Below are positions 35,382 to 45,937 of a stretch of 64,000 bases of DNA, in pieces. Position numbers and translations under genes: made by a program. Below the pieces are notes generated by a model. The model ran no database searches. It was not told the origin of the DNA and worked only from the letters and a program-made list of their open reading frames with translations. The stretch covers positions 62,001 through 126,000 of the forward strand of contig NZ_NHSH01000049.1 of the NCBI RefSeq assembly GCF_016653315.1, read 5' to 3'. The DNA is from Halochromatium roseum (GTDB lineage: Bacteria; Pseudomonadota; Gammaproteobacteria; Chromatiales; Chromatiaceae). Every line of letters begins with the position of its first letter. Position 1 is the stretch's first letter.

Positions 35382-37649
35382 TTAGCGATCGCGGATGAAG
35401 TCGTAGATATTCAGGTAGTCTTGGCCGGGGTGGTTCCAGGAGTAGTCCGCATTCATCGCGTTCTTCATCAGCTCGCGGAAGTGGTCTGGGTATTGGTAGT
35501 AGCAGTCGATGGCGCGGATCAGCGCGGACTCGAGCCCTGGCACGTCGTAGTTGTCGAACCGGTAGCCGTTGCGTTGATGCAGCGGGCGGTCGGAGTGATC
35601 CTTGTCGAACACGGTATCGGCCAGGCCGCCGACGGTGCGCACCACCGGCACCGTGCCGTAGCGCAGCGCGATCAGCTGGGTCAGACCGCAAGGCTCGAAT
35701 TGGCTCGGCACCAGCATGATGTCAGCGCCGGCGTAGATCAGGTGCGAGAGATCCTCGTCGAAGCCGATCTCGAGATGACAGTCGGGGCTGTCGTTGAGCA
35801 TGTGCTTCAGGCCCCAGAAGTCGTTATTGATGCCTTGGTCGGGGCTGGAGCCGAGGAGGACGAACTGAGCACCGTGCTCGAGGGTCGAGAAGATCGCGTG
35901 GCGCACCAGCTCCAAGCCCTTTTGCGGGTCGAGCCGGCCGATGAAGGCGACGATCGGCTTCTCATTGTCGGCGAGCATCAGCCGCTGGCGCAGCGCGCGC
36001 TTGTTCTCGTACTTGTCGTCGAGGTTGCCGAGGCCGTAGTTGACCGGGATGTAGCGGTCGACCTCGGGGTTCCAGACGTCGTAGTCGATGCCGTTGACGA
36101 CGCCGCCATACTTCATGTGATGGGTGTGCAGGGTCGACTCGAGCCCGAAGCCCTGGCCCTGATCTTTGGTCTCGAAGGCGTAGCGCGGCGAGACGGTGGT
36201 GACGAAGTTGGAATAGACGATGCCGCCCTTGAGGAGGTTGAGCGCATTCTTGTGATGGTTGTCGCCCATCCGGACCCAATCGAAGAAACGCTCAGGCTGA
36301 TGCAGGCCGGTGGCGCGCAGCAGTTCGGCGCCGGTGACGCCCTGATGCTTGAAGTTGTGGATGGTCATGCAGACCCGTGGATGGGTCATGCCGAGCGCCT
36401 GATAGAACTCGTAGAGGAACACCGGTACCAGCGCGGTCTGCCAGTCGTGGCAGTGGATGATGTCGGGATGCTTGCCGGACTGCCAGAGGAACTCGATCGC
36501 CGCGCGCGAGAAGAAGGCATAACGGAAGACGTCATCCGGGAAGCCGTAGATGCTGCCGCGGTTGAAGAAGTTGTCGTGCGAATGCGGCTCGATGAAGAAG
36601 CACTTGCGGTCGTGGACGAATCCGAAATAGACCGTGCAGTGGATGGCGCCGTCGTACCAGGGCACCCAGAGGTCGTTGTAGACCGGCTGTAGATCGAAGA
36701 TGTGGTCGTAGCGCAGGTTGTCGTACTTCGGCAGGATGATCTCGACATGGTTGCCGCGGATGGCCAATTCCCGGCTCAAGCCGAAGACCACGTCCGCTAA
36801 GCCGCCGATCTTCGCGATCGGCGCCATCTCCGGTGTGATCTGGACGATGAACAGGCTGGGGCGCGGGGGATGATGGACGACCGGTGGTTCAGGGGGGCTC
36901 TCTGGAATGGGCTCCGGCTGCGGCTCCGCGGTCGTTTCCGCAACGGGCTGTATCAGCGGCTCCTTGGGCTTCCTGGGCTCTGCGACTGGTTCGGGCTGTG
37001 GCGGCTCCTCAATGATCTCCGGGACGGAGTGGGCTGGCTGCGGTTTTGATGCCGCTGCCTTGGCAGCCGGGGCCGCTGGCTTCGGTTCTGCCTTGGACTG
37101 CGCTGCTGGATCGGCCGCGCCTTTGGCCGCGGCAGCGGGGCGAGTCGATGTCGCGGGCGCAGCGGCGGTCGGCGGCTGTGCTGATGCTGATGCTTCGCTG
37201 CTCGTCGGCTTCCGCTTCGGCGTGGCTTTTGGCTGTGCCGATGAGCTGGGGCTGCTGGGGCTGCTGGAGGTGGGTGCTTCCTTTGCCGCGGGTTTTGTGC
37301 TGTTGCTAGAGCGAACCGACTTCTGCTTGCTCGCGGGCGAGGACGTGTTTGGCTTGGCTATGGATGCAGCAGGCGTCGCTGCTGCAGCCGGGGCCGCAGG
37401 CTTTGGGCTGGTGGCGGACGGTGCAGATGTGCTAGCGGCCTCCGCATCGGTCGTCTTGGCCGGCGACTTCGGGCTTGGGTCCGTTGCCTGAGCTACGGGG
37501 TCGGCAGGCGGCGTGCCCGTGGCCTGAGGATTCGGGACCTGCGGCTTCGGAGCCGCGCTTTCGGCGTTGGCCTTAGGTGCGACGGGCGCTTCGGCCTTGC
37601 GGCTGCTGGGTGCTTTGGTCTTCTTCGTGGTCGTTGGCTTTTTTGCCAT
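35382..37649 (-). CDS. glgA: Glycogen synthase (GT5) with a 260-residue low-complexity N-terminus
   Basis: 755 residues against about 480 for typical GlgA. Residues 1-263 are Ala/Pro/Lys/Ser-rich with no recognisable fold. The GT5 catalytic region starts at about 264 (PSLFIVQITPEMAPIAKIGG, with the K-x-G-G ADP-glucose loop in AKIGGL). Later elements are HCHDWQTALVP, FIGRLDPQKGL and VPSQFEPCGLTQ, all consistent with an active synthase that extends alpha-1,4-glucan from ADP-glucose. It lies 94 nt downstream of glgB in the same orientation, so it is one operon. The start at 37649 keeps the whole tail; an internal start near residue 260 is not evident. Confidence 0.93.
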   Translation of the reverse strand: MAKKPTTTKKTKAPSSRKAEAPVAPKANAESAAPKPQVPNPQATGTPPADPVAQATDPSPKSPAKTTDAEAASTSAPSATSPKPAAPAAAATPAASIAKPNTSSPASKQKSVRSSNSTKPAAKEAPTSSSPSSPSSSAQPKATPKRKPTSSEASASAQPPTAAAPATSTRPAAAAKGAADPAAQSKAEPKPAAPAAKAAASKPQPAHSVPEIIEEPPQPEPVAEPRKPKEPLIQPVAETTAEPQPEPIPESPPEPPVVHHPPRPSLFIVQITPEMAPIAKIGGLADVVFGLSRELAIRGNHVEIILPKYDNLRYDHIFDLQPVYNDLWVPWYDGAIHCTVYFGFVHDRKCFFIEPHSHDNFFNRGSIYGFPDDVFRYAFFSRAAIEFLWQSGKHPDIIHCHDWQTALVPVFLYEFYQALGMTHPRVCMTIHNFKHQGVTGAELLRATGLHQPERFFDWVRMGDNHHKNALNLLKGGIVYSNFVTTVSPRYAFETKDQGQGFGLESTLHTHHMKYGGVVNGIDYDVWNPEVDRYIPVNYGLGNLDDKYENKRALRQRLMLADNEKPIVAFIGRLDPQKGLELVRHAIFSTLEHGAQFVLLGSSPDQGINNDFWGLKHMLNDSPDCHLEIGFDEDLSHLIYAGADIMLVPSQFEPCGLTQLIALRYGTVPVVRTVGGLADTVFDKDHSDRPLHQRNGYRFDNYDVPGLESALIRAIDCYYQYPDHFRELMKNAMNADYSWNHPGQDYLNIYDFIRDR

Positions 37650-37743
37650 CGCTGCTCACCTGCGCGATCTGAGTGCTTCGAGGGCTGGGTTTGGCCGCAA
37701 GGCCTGCCACCTGCCGTTTATGTATCCGAGGCCGGCCAATCGC

Positions 37744-39984
<2,241 letters not shown>

Positions 39985-40165
39985 CCAGGATGCCTCTTCA
40001 GGGAGGGTGGGTCGAGCCGCTCGCGCGGGAGCGGGGCTCGTTGGTGTTGTTGTCTGCGGTCGGTCACCCCAAGCATTGGGCGCTTGGTGATCGAGTGCCT
40101 GGCGTTGGTTGTGGCTGTGTCACTGGCCGTTCGTGACATCTGCGGGATGACCTCTAGCAGCGGAT

Positions 40166-40621
40166 TTAGCCAATATCCTTGGCTGGATCAAGGCCTTGTT
40201 TGCGGACATACATGAGCAGCTCTTTCGCCCGACCCATGGTCTGAGCAAGGGCGCGCAGATCCTGCTGGTTGCTGTCTTCGTTAGGGAATTCCATCCACTC
40301 GCTGCCGTCAAGGGTCTGGAAGCCCATGCTCCAATCCGGATATTGGGTTTGTGAGACGAGCTCTTCGAACAATAGCGCGATATCGGTGTGGCGTTCGTCT
40401 TTTGCGATTTGCTTGAACAGGCCGCGCACCTCATTAGGCTCGCCTTCGAGCACCTGCAGAAAGTGGCCACCTTGAAACAACAGGAGTCCTGTTATGCCTT
40501 TTTCGGCGTTGCGCTTGCGGGCGTAGGTCAGCAGTTCGAGCAGCTCATCGCGGGTGAAGTCGTGTGTCGCGGTGCTAGCGTAGCAAAGTTGAAAGGGCAT
40601 ATCCCACAACTCCAGTGGCAT
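40166..40621 (-). CDS. BLUF-domain blue-light photoreceptor (short form)
   Basis: 151 residues. The flavin-site residues of BLUF proteins can be placed: Tyr in QLCYAST, Asn in RKRNAEKGITG, Gln in HFLQVLEG, and the Trp/Met in DWSMGF. BLUF binds FAD and shifts hydrogen bonding on blue-light absorption. There is only a short helical C-terminal tail (about 105-151), so signalling must go through a partner. An ATG at 40600 (MPFQLCYAS) could be the true start. The gene stands alone between glgB and cytochrome b561; a c-di-GMP or regulator partner is plausible but not adjacent. Confidence 0.93.
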   Translation of the reverse strand: MPLELWDMPFQLCYASTATHDFTRDELLELLTYARKRNAEKGITGLLLFQGGHFLQVLEGEPNEVRGLFKQIAKDERHTDIALLFEELVSQTQYPDWSMGFQTLDGSEWMEFPNEDSNQQDLRALAQTMGRAKELLMYVRKQGLDPAKDIG

Positions 40622-40818
40622 GTTGTCATCGATGCCGCGATTCTACGCGTTCGTGCGCTCAAATGGCGCGGTTGTCGGCACTCCTATCATTGGACTGTCG
40701 GTCGCCTGTAGGCGCGTCGCTGAAGCGAGTGGGCGCAAGCCTGGCATAATGGGCGCACTTGGGCCGACAGCCTCAGGCTGCGGTGGGTGAGCATTCGACT
40801 GTTGCGGGAATTCTGTTT

Positions 40819-41514
40819 ATGCGCATCAAGGTTTGGGATCTACCGACCCGCGTCTTCCATTGGGCGCTCTTCGTGGCCGTAACAGCGGCCATTTTGACGG
40901 GCTTGCAAGGCGGAAACTGGATGGTCTGGCACGAACGCGCCGGGCTACTGATCTTGGGGCTGCTGGTGTTCCGGCTCGTCTGGGGCCTGTTGGGATCAAC
41001 CTACGCGCGCTTTGCGCAGTTTTTCCCGACGCCGCGCAAGATCCTGGCCTATCTGCGTGGGCACTGGCACGAGGAGGGGCATAACCCGCTTGGCGCCCTG
41101 TCCGTTCTTGCGTTGCTCGCCGTGCTCATATTCCAGGCTGTAAGCGGCCTGTTCAGTAACGATGACATCGCCTTCAACGGACCACTCTATGCTCTGGTGT
41201 CCAAGGCGACCAGCGACTGGCTGACCAGCCTGCATCGCCAAGGGCTGTGGATCATCGTCGCGCTGGTGAGCCTGCATGTCTTGGCCGTGCTGTTCTATAC
41301 CCTGGTGCGGCGCAACAACCTGATCCGGCCGATGATCACCGGCTGGAAGCCGGCACCGCCGGATGGCTCGCGCACGAGTTCGGCGCGGGGCGGACCTCTC
41401 TGGGCATTGCTGCTGGCGCTGTTGCTCGGCGCAGCGGCGGTGTGGATTGCGGATGGTGGTCTGCTGCCACCGCCACCCCCTCCGCCACCAGCGGGTAGTC
41501 TGCCGAGCTGGTGA
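40819..41514 (+). CDS. Cytochrome b561-family membrane protein
   Basis: 231 residues from the ATG at 40819. MRIKVWDLPTRVFHWALFVAV is the classical start, and its His (FHW) is one haem ligand; further histidines lie in MVWHERAG, SLHRQG and SLHVLAVLF. Four core helices plus a C-terminal fifth helix (ALLLALLLGAAAVWIA) and a run of eight prolines. It carries two b haems and moves electrons between quinol and a periplasmic c-type cytochrome. The convergent neighbour is cytochrome c', 63 nt away, and a functional link is often seen in phototrophs. Confidence 0.9.
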   Translation: MRIKVWDLPTRVFHWALFVAVTAAILTGLQGGNWMVWHERAGLLILGLLVFRLVWGLLGSTYARFAQFFPTPRKILAYLRGHWHEEGHNPLGALSVLALLAVLIFQAVSGLFSNDDIAFNGPLYALVSKATSDWLTSLHRQGLWIIVALVSLHVLAVLFYTLVRRNNLIRPMITGWKPAPPDGSRTSSARGGPLWALLLALLLGAAAVWIADGGLLPPPPPPPPAGSLPSW

Positions 41515-41530
41515 GTCCCTGGCTCCCGAG

Positions 41531-41569
41531 GCGCTTGGCTGCCTGGCTGCAGCCAAGCCAGCCAAGCGC
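41531..41569. terminator. Nested inverted repeat between convergent cytochrome genes
   Basis: Outer arms GCGCTTGGCTG (41531-41541) and CAGCCAAGCGC (41559-41569) are perfect 11-bp inverted repeats around an inner palindrome TGGCTGCAGCCA. It could serve as a bidirectional terminator, although there is no clear T-tract on either side. Confidence 0.5.
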
Positions 41570-41577
41570 TTGCGGGT

Positions 41578-42042
41578 TTAGTCTTTGCGGTACTTCTTGT
41601 GGCAAGCCTTGCAGCTCTCGCCCAGCTTACCGAAAGCGGCCTTGACCTCAGCCTCATCGCCGAGCGCAGCCGTCTCGGCCATGTTGTTGGCGGCTTCGAT
41701 AAAGGCTACGGCGACCTCGCCAACCCCTTCCTGATCGGTAAACAGCTCGGGCTTGACGCGGGTCTTCACGTCGCCGATGTCCTTGTCGGTACCAGGGCCA
41801 TAGAGCGCGCCCATGCCAGAATTGGCGATGCCGGCGATGGCGTTGGCGGCGGCCTCGACCTGAGGCTGGCTGTAGTCGCCGTCCAGGTTTGCCTTGATCT
41901 TGCCCATGTTCCAAGACATGAAGCTGTAGCCAGCCTGACGGGTTTGGATCTGCTCTTCTGGCTTGAGGTCGGCTGCGGTGGCGGTGCCGACGAAGGCGAT
42001 CGCGAGGGTTCCGAGCGCGGCGGCAGGTAAACGAATGTTCAT
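41578..42042 (-). CDS. cycP: Cytochrome c' (class II)
   Basis: 154 residues. The signal peptide ends TATAADL (about 22). A four-helix bundle carries the single haem site CKACHKKYR (C-terminal, as in class II), with RQAGYSFMSWNMGKIK matching the family helix 1, including the Arg that lies near haem. It binds NO and CO and is thought to scavenge or carry NO. AGGAGAAG precedes the ATG. Its presence fits a purple bacterium or denitrifier lineage. The 42043-42423 region upstream has a coding-like 36-codon reverse frame (42139-42249) of unknown origin and no complete gene. Confidence 0.95.
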   Translation of the reverse strand: MNIRLPAAALGTLAIAFVGTATAADLKPEEQIQTRQAGYSFMSWNMGKIKANLDGDYSQPQVEAAANAIAGIANSGMGALYGPGTDKDIGDVKTRVKPELFTDQEGVGEVAVAFIEAANNMAETAALGDEAEVKAAFGKLGESCKACHKKYRKD

Positions 42043-42423
42043 AGTGGCTTCTCCTGAATCTTAGGATTTGGCTGTTGGAGGGGGTTGGCTGGCAGATGAT
42101 AGCCGTTAGCCGCCATGCCTGCACGGCAGTGAGGCCGATTAGGCTGCGGACTGAACCGTCAGGGCCTCAGCCTGCGGTTCGATCGCGCTCATCTGCGGCA
42201 GGCTGTCTCGATCCCGGAACGACTTGATCGGGCAGCCGTAGCCCGTGCACTATGCAAGGTCTGCTGTTCGCGACTTTGCTGGCGGGTCGCGGCGATGTTC
42301 AAGTTCTTGTTGCGCTGTTCTCCTTCACCTGAATCTTACGCGATTCATGTTCCGGGGTGGCGCTCCGCTATGAGCCTTAGGGGGCTTGCGCGGTAACACC
42401 TTGGGCTTTCCGTTCAGTCAGCC

Positions 42424-43029
42424 TTGGTTGGGGTGATGATCTCGATGGGTCACTGGACATTGCCTAATCTGTTGAGCGCCCTTCGGCTCGGTTCCGCGCC
42501 ATTGCTGCTGTTGCTTGCTCTCTCCGAGCAGCGAGAGGCGTTTATCTGGCTGCTGGCGCTGGCGTTTCTGACCGATGCTGTCGATGGCGTGTTGGCGCGG
42601 AGCATGGGGCAGACCAGTCGTTTTGGCGCCCAGCTCGACTCCTGGGCTGATGTTGCGATCTACACGGTTACCGCGATCGCCCTCTGGCGGCTATGGCCTT
42701 CGTTAGTTCGTAGCGAATGGCCGGCTGTTGCCGCGGTGGTTGTCAGTTTTGTGCTGCCCGCGTTGGCGGGCCTGCTGCGCTTTCGCCGCTTCACCAGCTA
42801 TCACACCCTGCTGGTCAAGGTCGCTGTGGCGGCGACGTTCGTCGGGCTCTTGCTGATGCTGCTCGGCGTTTCGGTCTGGCCGTTTCGGTTGGCGGCGCTG
42901 CTTGCTGTGCTGGCCGCGCTCGAGGAGCTTGCCATTACCGTCGTGCTGCGCGAGGAGCGCTCGGATGTGGTGAGTCTTTGGCATGTGTTGCGTCAGCAGC
43001 GCGGGAGATCGCGTGCCGACGCTGATTGA
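42424..43029 (+). CDS. CDP-alcohol phosphatidyltransferase family protein
   Basis: 201 residues, multi-pass membrane enzyme. The complete CDP-alcohol motif D-x2-DG-x2-AR-x8-G-x3-D-x3-D is seen as TDAVDGVLARSMGQTSRFGAQ followed by LDSWAD. Such enzymes join a CDP-activated lipid (or alcohol) to an alcohol (or diacylglycerol) in phospholipid synthesis. The substrate is not evident. It ends 32 nt before the methyltransferase start. Confidence 0.88.
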   Translation: MVGVMISMGHWTLPNLLSALRLGSAPLLLLLALSEQREAFIWLLALAFLTDAVDGVLARSMGQTSRFGAQLDSWADVAIYTVTAIALWRLWPSLVRSEWPAVAAVVVSFVLPALAGLLRFRRFTSYHTLLVKVAVAATFVGLLLMLLGVSVWPFRLAALLAVLAALEELAITVVLREERSDVVSLWHVLRQQRGRSRADAD

Positions 43030-43061
43030 GTGCGTTGTTGGACACAGAGTATGGTGAATCG

Positions 43062-43730
43062 ATGACCCCTGAATTTTGGCTCAACCGCTGGCAGCGCAGT
43101 GAGCTTGGCTGGCACGAAGACGAGATCAATCGGCACTTGGCTGAGCATTGGCCGCGCCTCGAGTTGCCCAAAGGCACGGCTGTGCTAGTGCCGCTCTGCG
43201 GCAAGTCACTGGATATGCTCTGGCTTGCGAGTTGCGGTCATCGTGTACTTGGTGTCGACATCAGTCCATTGGCGGCCGAGCAGTTCTTTGCTGAGAATCA
43301 GCTCAAGCCGCGCATCGAAGTGCGGGGGGCGTTTCAGTACTACCAGGTCGATGAGATCAGCGTCATGATCGGTGACTTCTTCGATCTGCGTCCGCAACAG
43401 GTTGCGGGCATCGCCGCTGTCTACGATCGTGCGTCACTGATCGCGCTGCCGCCCGACATGCGGCCTCGCTATGTGCGTCATCTCGCCACCCTGCTGCCGC
43501 CTGGGGTGCGATCGCTGCTCATCACGCTGGAGTACGATCAGTCGCGCATGAAAGGGCCGCCCTTCGCGGTGGATGAGCCCGAAGTGCGGACGCTGTTCGA
43601 ACCAAATTTTCAGGTCGAGACCTTGAGCGTTTTTGATGCGCTGGCCGAGAGTCCGCGTTTCAGGGCGCGCGGACTTGATGTGCTCGATGAGCGTGTCTAC
43701 CAGCTGCGGCGGCTGCCGCCTAAGCCTTGA
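43062..43730 (+). CDS. tpm: Thiopurine S-methyltransferase-like enzyme
   Basis: 222 residues from the ATG at 43062 (MTPEFWLNRWQRSELGWHED), the usual bacterial TPMT N-terminus with F-W-x2-RW. The SAM site is VLVPLCGKSLDMLWL and GHRVLGVDIS, then AVYDRASLIALPP. In bacteria these enzymes methylate selenite, tellurite and some thiols. A frame extending upstream to 43026 lacks homology. The preceding gene ends inside that extension. Confidence 0.93.
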   Translation: MTPEFWLNRWQRSELGWHEDEINRHLAEHWPRLELPKGTAVLVPLCGKSLDMLWLASCGHRVLGVDISPLAAEQFFAENQLKPRIEVRGAFQYYQVDEISVMIGDFFDLRPQQVAGIAAVYDRASLIALPPDMRPRYVRHLATLLPPGVRSLLITLEYDQSRMKGPPFAVDEPEVRTLFEPNFQVETLSVFDALAESPRFRARGLDVLDERVYQLRRLPPKP

Positions 43731-43803
43731 CGAGGGGCTGATACTCGGCGGCTTGCTGCTGGACATCGAGCTAACACTCGGGCTCCCTGCCTGCCCGTCG
43801 ATC

Positions 43804-44589
43804 TCAGAGCCAAAACTCCGGATAGCGACGTCCACGAGCCAGGTTGTTGATCAACAGCGCAACCAGCAGCATCAGTAGCGCGCCGAGCGTCACTGGGATC
43901 AACACGAACAGATAGCCCATCGCATGCACTTGTTCGGAGCCGATCACCGCGATCAGTGCTGTCGCGCCACCGGGTGGGTGTAGGGTGCGCGTCAGATGCA
44001 TCATCGCGATTGCGGTTGAGACCGCTAGCGCCGCCGCTAGCCAGGGCAGCAGTGGGCCAAGCAGCAGCCAGGCCGAGACGCCGATCAACGCCGAGACGGT
44101 ATGGCCGCCGATCAGATTGCGCGGTTGCGCCAGCGGGCTACGTGGGGCGCCATAGAGCAACACCGCTGAGGCGCCGAATGAACCGATGAGGAGCAGGCCG
44201 TCTGTTGGCGTGAGTCCGATGGACTCGAGCCAGACGGACGCATGGGTCCTCTGGGTACTGATCGCCTCGTTCAGCCAGGCCACTAAGGCGATGCCGAGGA
44301 AGCTGCCAAGCCAAGACCAGAGTACCTCGCTGTTGCTGACCCGAGGCGTGGCACCGCGTGTGGAGCCGCGCATCTTGCGCAGATAGCTAGTGACTGCGTT
44401 GGTTAGACGCAACCTCAAGCCGTGGCGCTGTGGCTGATGGATCGCGGCAGTGAGCGACGCTTGATCGTCCGGGGTCTGCAGTGGTCTGCTCGGCGTCAAC
44501 GCCGCTAAGGTCCGTACCGCTTGCAGCGCCGCCGGGATGCGCTTGAGGGGCTTATGCGTGGCCTTCATCGAGACCTTGACTGCGATCAT
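43804..44589 (-). CDS. HPP family integral membrane protein
   Basis: 261 residues. Four or more transmembrane helices; the defining HPP motif is in LHPPGGATALIAV, and the ending GRRYPEFWL is typical. An N-terminal soluble region (1-85) precedes the membrane core. Some plant members transport nitrite; bacterial roles are unknown. GGAGGACA upstream of the ATG supports the start. Confidence 0.87.
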   Translation of the reverse strand: MIAVKVSMKATHKPLKRIPAALQAVRTLAALTPSRPLQTPDDQASLTAAIHQPQRHGLRLRLTNAVTSYLRKMRGSTRGATPRVSNSEVLWSWLGSFLGIALVAWLNEAISTQRTHASVWLESIGLTPTDGLLLIGSFGASAVLLYGAPRSPLAQPRNLIGGHTVSALIGVSAWLLLGPLLPWLAAALAVSTAIAMMHLTRTLHPPGGATALIAVIGSEQVHAMGYLFVLIPVTLGALLMLLVALLINNLARGRRYPEFWL

Positions 44590-44743
44590 TGTTTGTCCTC
44601 CTGTGGCTGGCGCGGTCGCTCTACGAGAGTCGCTCTGCGCTGTTCTGCTCTAGCGATTAAGCTAGCTCTGATATTCAGTTCAGACAAACGAAAGTTATTT
44701 GATTTTGGTATCGGCTTTGCCGATATTCAGTGCTCCGATTGAC

Positions 44744-44860
44744 GCCTTGATCATGAGATCGGCTTTGAGAAAGACCTCCAGTCGAGTCTTGACCTCGAGC
44801 GCATCACGCAGCAGTTGTTACTGGACGACCAGTTCAGCGACCGCATCCCCATACTGACAC
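44744..44860 (+). pseudogene. Short coding-like remnant, origin unknown
   Basis: The plus strand reads in frame HEIGFEKDLQSSLDL and then ERITQQLLLDDQFSDR before a stop. Codon third positions are strongly G/C, as in neighbouring genes, and the segment looks like a protein end. A stop precedes it and no start or ribosome site exists. It may be the tail of a decayed gene. The 44590-44912 gap otherwise shows nothing. Confidence 0.3.
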
Positions 44861-44912
44861 AGTAAGCTTGTGTTTCACTCGATCACGAGCAGGATCGGCC
44901 CTTGGAGCCTCG

Positions 44913-45413
44913 ATGATGACATCCGCGGACGATAGGCAATCTGGCTTTGACGGCGAGGGCGGACTCTGGCCCTCAGCCGACTATCAGGCTCAGATCGAGC
45001 GCTTGCGGGCCGCGATCGGCGAGCGGATCTACCTTGCCGAGCTGCGTGAGACCGAGATCCAGCTCAGCGTTCAGCTCACCGATCAGGCCTATGAGCTGCT
45101 TGGTGTGATCGACTTCCCGCGCCCGGACCCCGCGCGCGGGCTGGCGCCGCATCTGATCCTGCTCGACGATGGGCGCGGGGTGAATCTTGGGCGCATCGCA
45201 CGCATCAGTCGCCAGCCCTTTCAGCCCGCCGACGACCAGCTACTCTATCGTGATCGCGCGGCCGATCAGACCCTCTTGTTCGCCGATCGGCGCCTGTCGC
45301 GGCGCTTCATCGCCGAGCGCACCCAGGCGGTGCTTGGGCAGGTGCTGGGGCGGTCAGCCGCCGCCCCGCGGTCACGGCTGGAGCCCGCGAGGTTGAGGAC
45401 TGATGAAGATTGA
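44913..45413 (+). CDS. Hypothetical cytoplasmic protein
   Basis: 166 residues from the ATG at 44913, with TGGAG just upstream. The sequence is hydrophilic, rich in Leu/Arg/Asp, with a middle segment (ELLGVIDFPRPDPARGLAPHLILLDDGRGVNLGRIARIS) that looks like a compact fold. No signal peptide or transmembrane segment. I do not recognise it. It overlaps the next reading frame by 4 nt (ATGA); similar neighbouring pairs of a cytoplasmic and a small membrane protein are seen in other gammaproteobacteria. Confidence 0.7.
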   Translation: MMTSADDRQSGFDGEGGLWPSADYQAQIERLRAAIGERIYLAELRETEIQLSVQLTDQAYELLGVIDFPRPDPARGLAPHLILLDDGRGVNLGRIARISRQPFQPADDQLLYRDRAADQTLLFADRRLSRRFIAERTQAVLGQVLGRSAAAPRSRLEPARLRTDED

Positions 45414-45505
45414 TGAAGACTGGATACCATACCCATCCAACCACTGGACATCCAGTCAATCGGCCGCGACAGGCCATCATGAACAGCTACAGGAACCCAT
45501 CAACC

Positions 45506-45733
45506 ATGTTCGACTGGCTCGACCACCTGTCTCTCGGCCTGCTGCTGATCATCGCGCTGACACTGGGGCTCGCGCCTTTCGTGCCCGAGCCCCATGTCTG
45601 GGAGAAGCTCAAGATGCTCGCCGACGGCACCTTGGTACGGCCGATCGATATCTTCGATCTACTGCTGCACGGTATCCCCTGGCTGCTGCTGCTGGCCAAG
45701 CTCGGGCGCTTGGGCTGGGTGCGGCTGCGCTGA
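45506..45733 (+). CDS. Small conserved two-helix membrane protein
   Basis: 75 residues from the ATG at 45506 (MFDWLDHLSLGLLLIIALTL), with AGGAA upstream. Two hydrophobic helices flank the very conserved loop PFVPEPHVWEKLKMLADGTL and PIDIFDLLLHG. Relatives are often labelled RND transporter in databases, but at about 70 residues it is not a pump. A longer frame starting at 45410 overlaps the upstream gene. Function unknown. Confidence 0.75.
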   Translation: MFDWLDHLSLGLLLIIALTLGLAPFVPEPHVWEKLKMLADGTLVRPIDIFDLLLHGIPWLLLLAKLGRLGWVRLR

Positions 45734-45808
45734 GCGATCGATCACTCGACCTCGGTTTGCGCCCGCACTTGCCCGCACCATGCGATGGCCGATCTCTGAC
45801 TGCGGGTT

Positions 45809-45884
45809 GCTGACTGCGATTTGCTGACTGCGAGTCGCTGACTGCGAGTCGCTGACTGCGAGTCGCTGACTGCGAGTCGCTCAC
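45809..45884. repeat. 14-bp tandem repeat (GCTGACTGCGAGTC x4 plus variants)
   Basis: Four perfect units of GCTGACTGCGAGTC (45823-45878), preceded by the variant GCTGACTGCGATTT and followed by GCTCAC. It lies in the gap between the small membrane protein and the Crp/Fnr regulator. Confidence 0.9.
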
Positions 45885-45937
45885 GATGAAAAGCCCGAGG
45901 CGCTGGAGTATTCACCGCTTGAGCATGGGGAGGACTG

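Noticed and set aside
35316-36692. 458-codon plus-strand frame opposite glgA
   Set aside because: Shadow of a GC-rich real gene; the minus-strand frame has clear GT5 motifs.
45410-45505. Upstream extension of the small two-helix protein
   Set aside because: The extension is hydrophilic and non-conserved looking, while the internal ATG at 45506 has AGGAA upstream and begins the conserved part.
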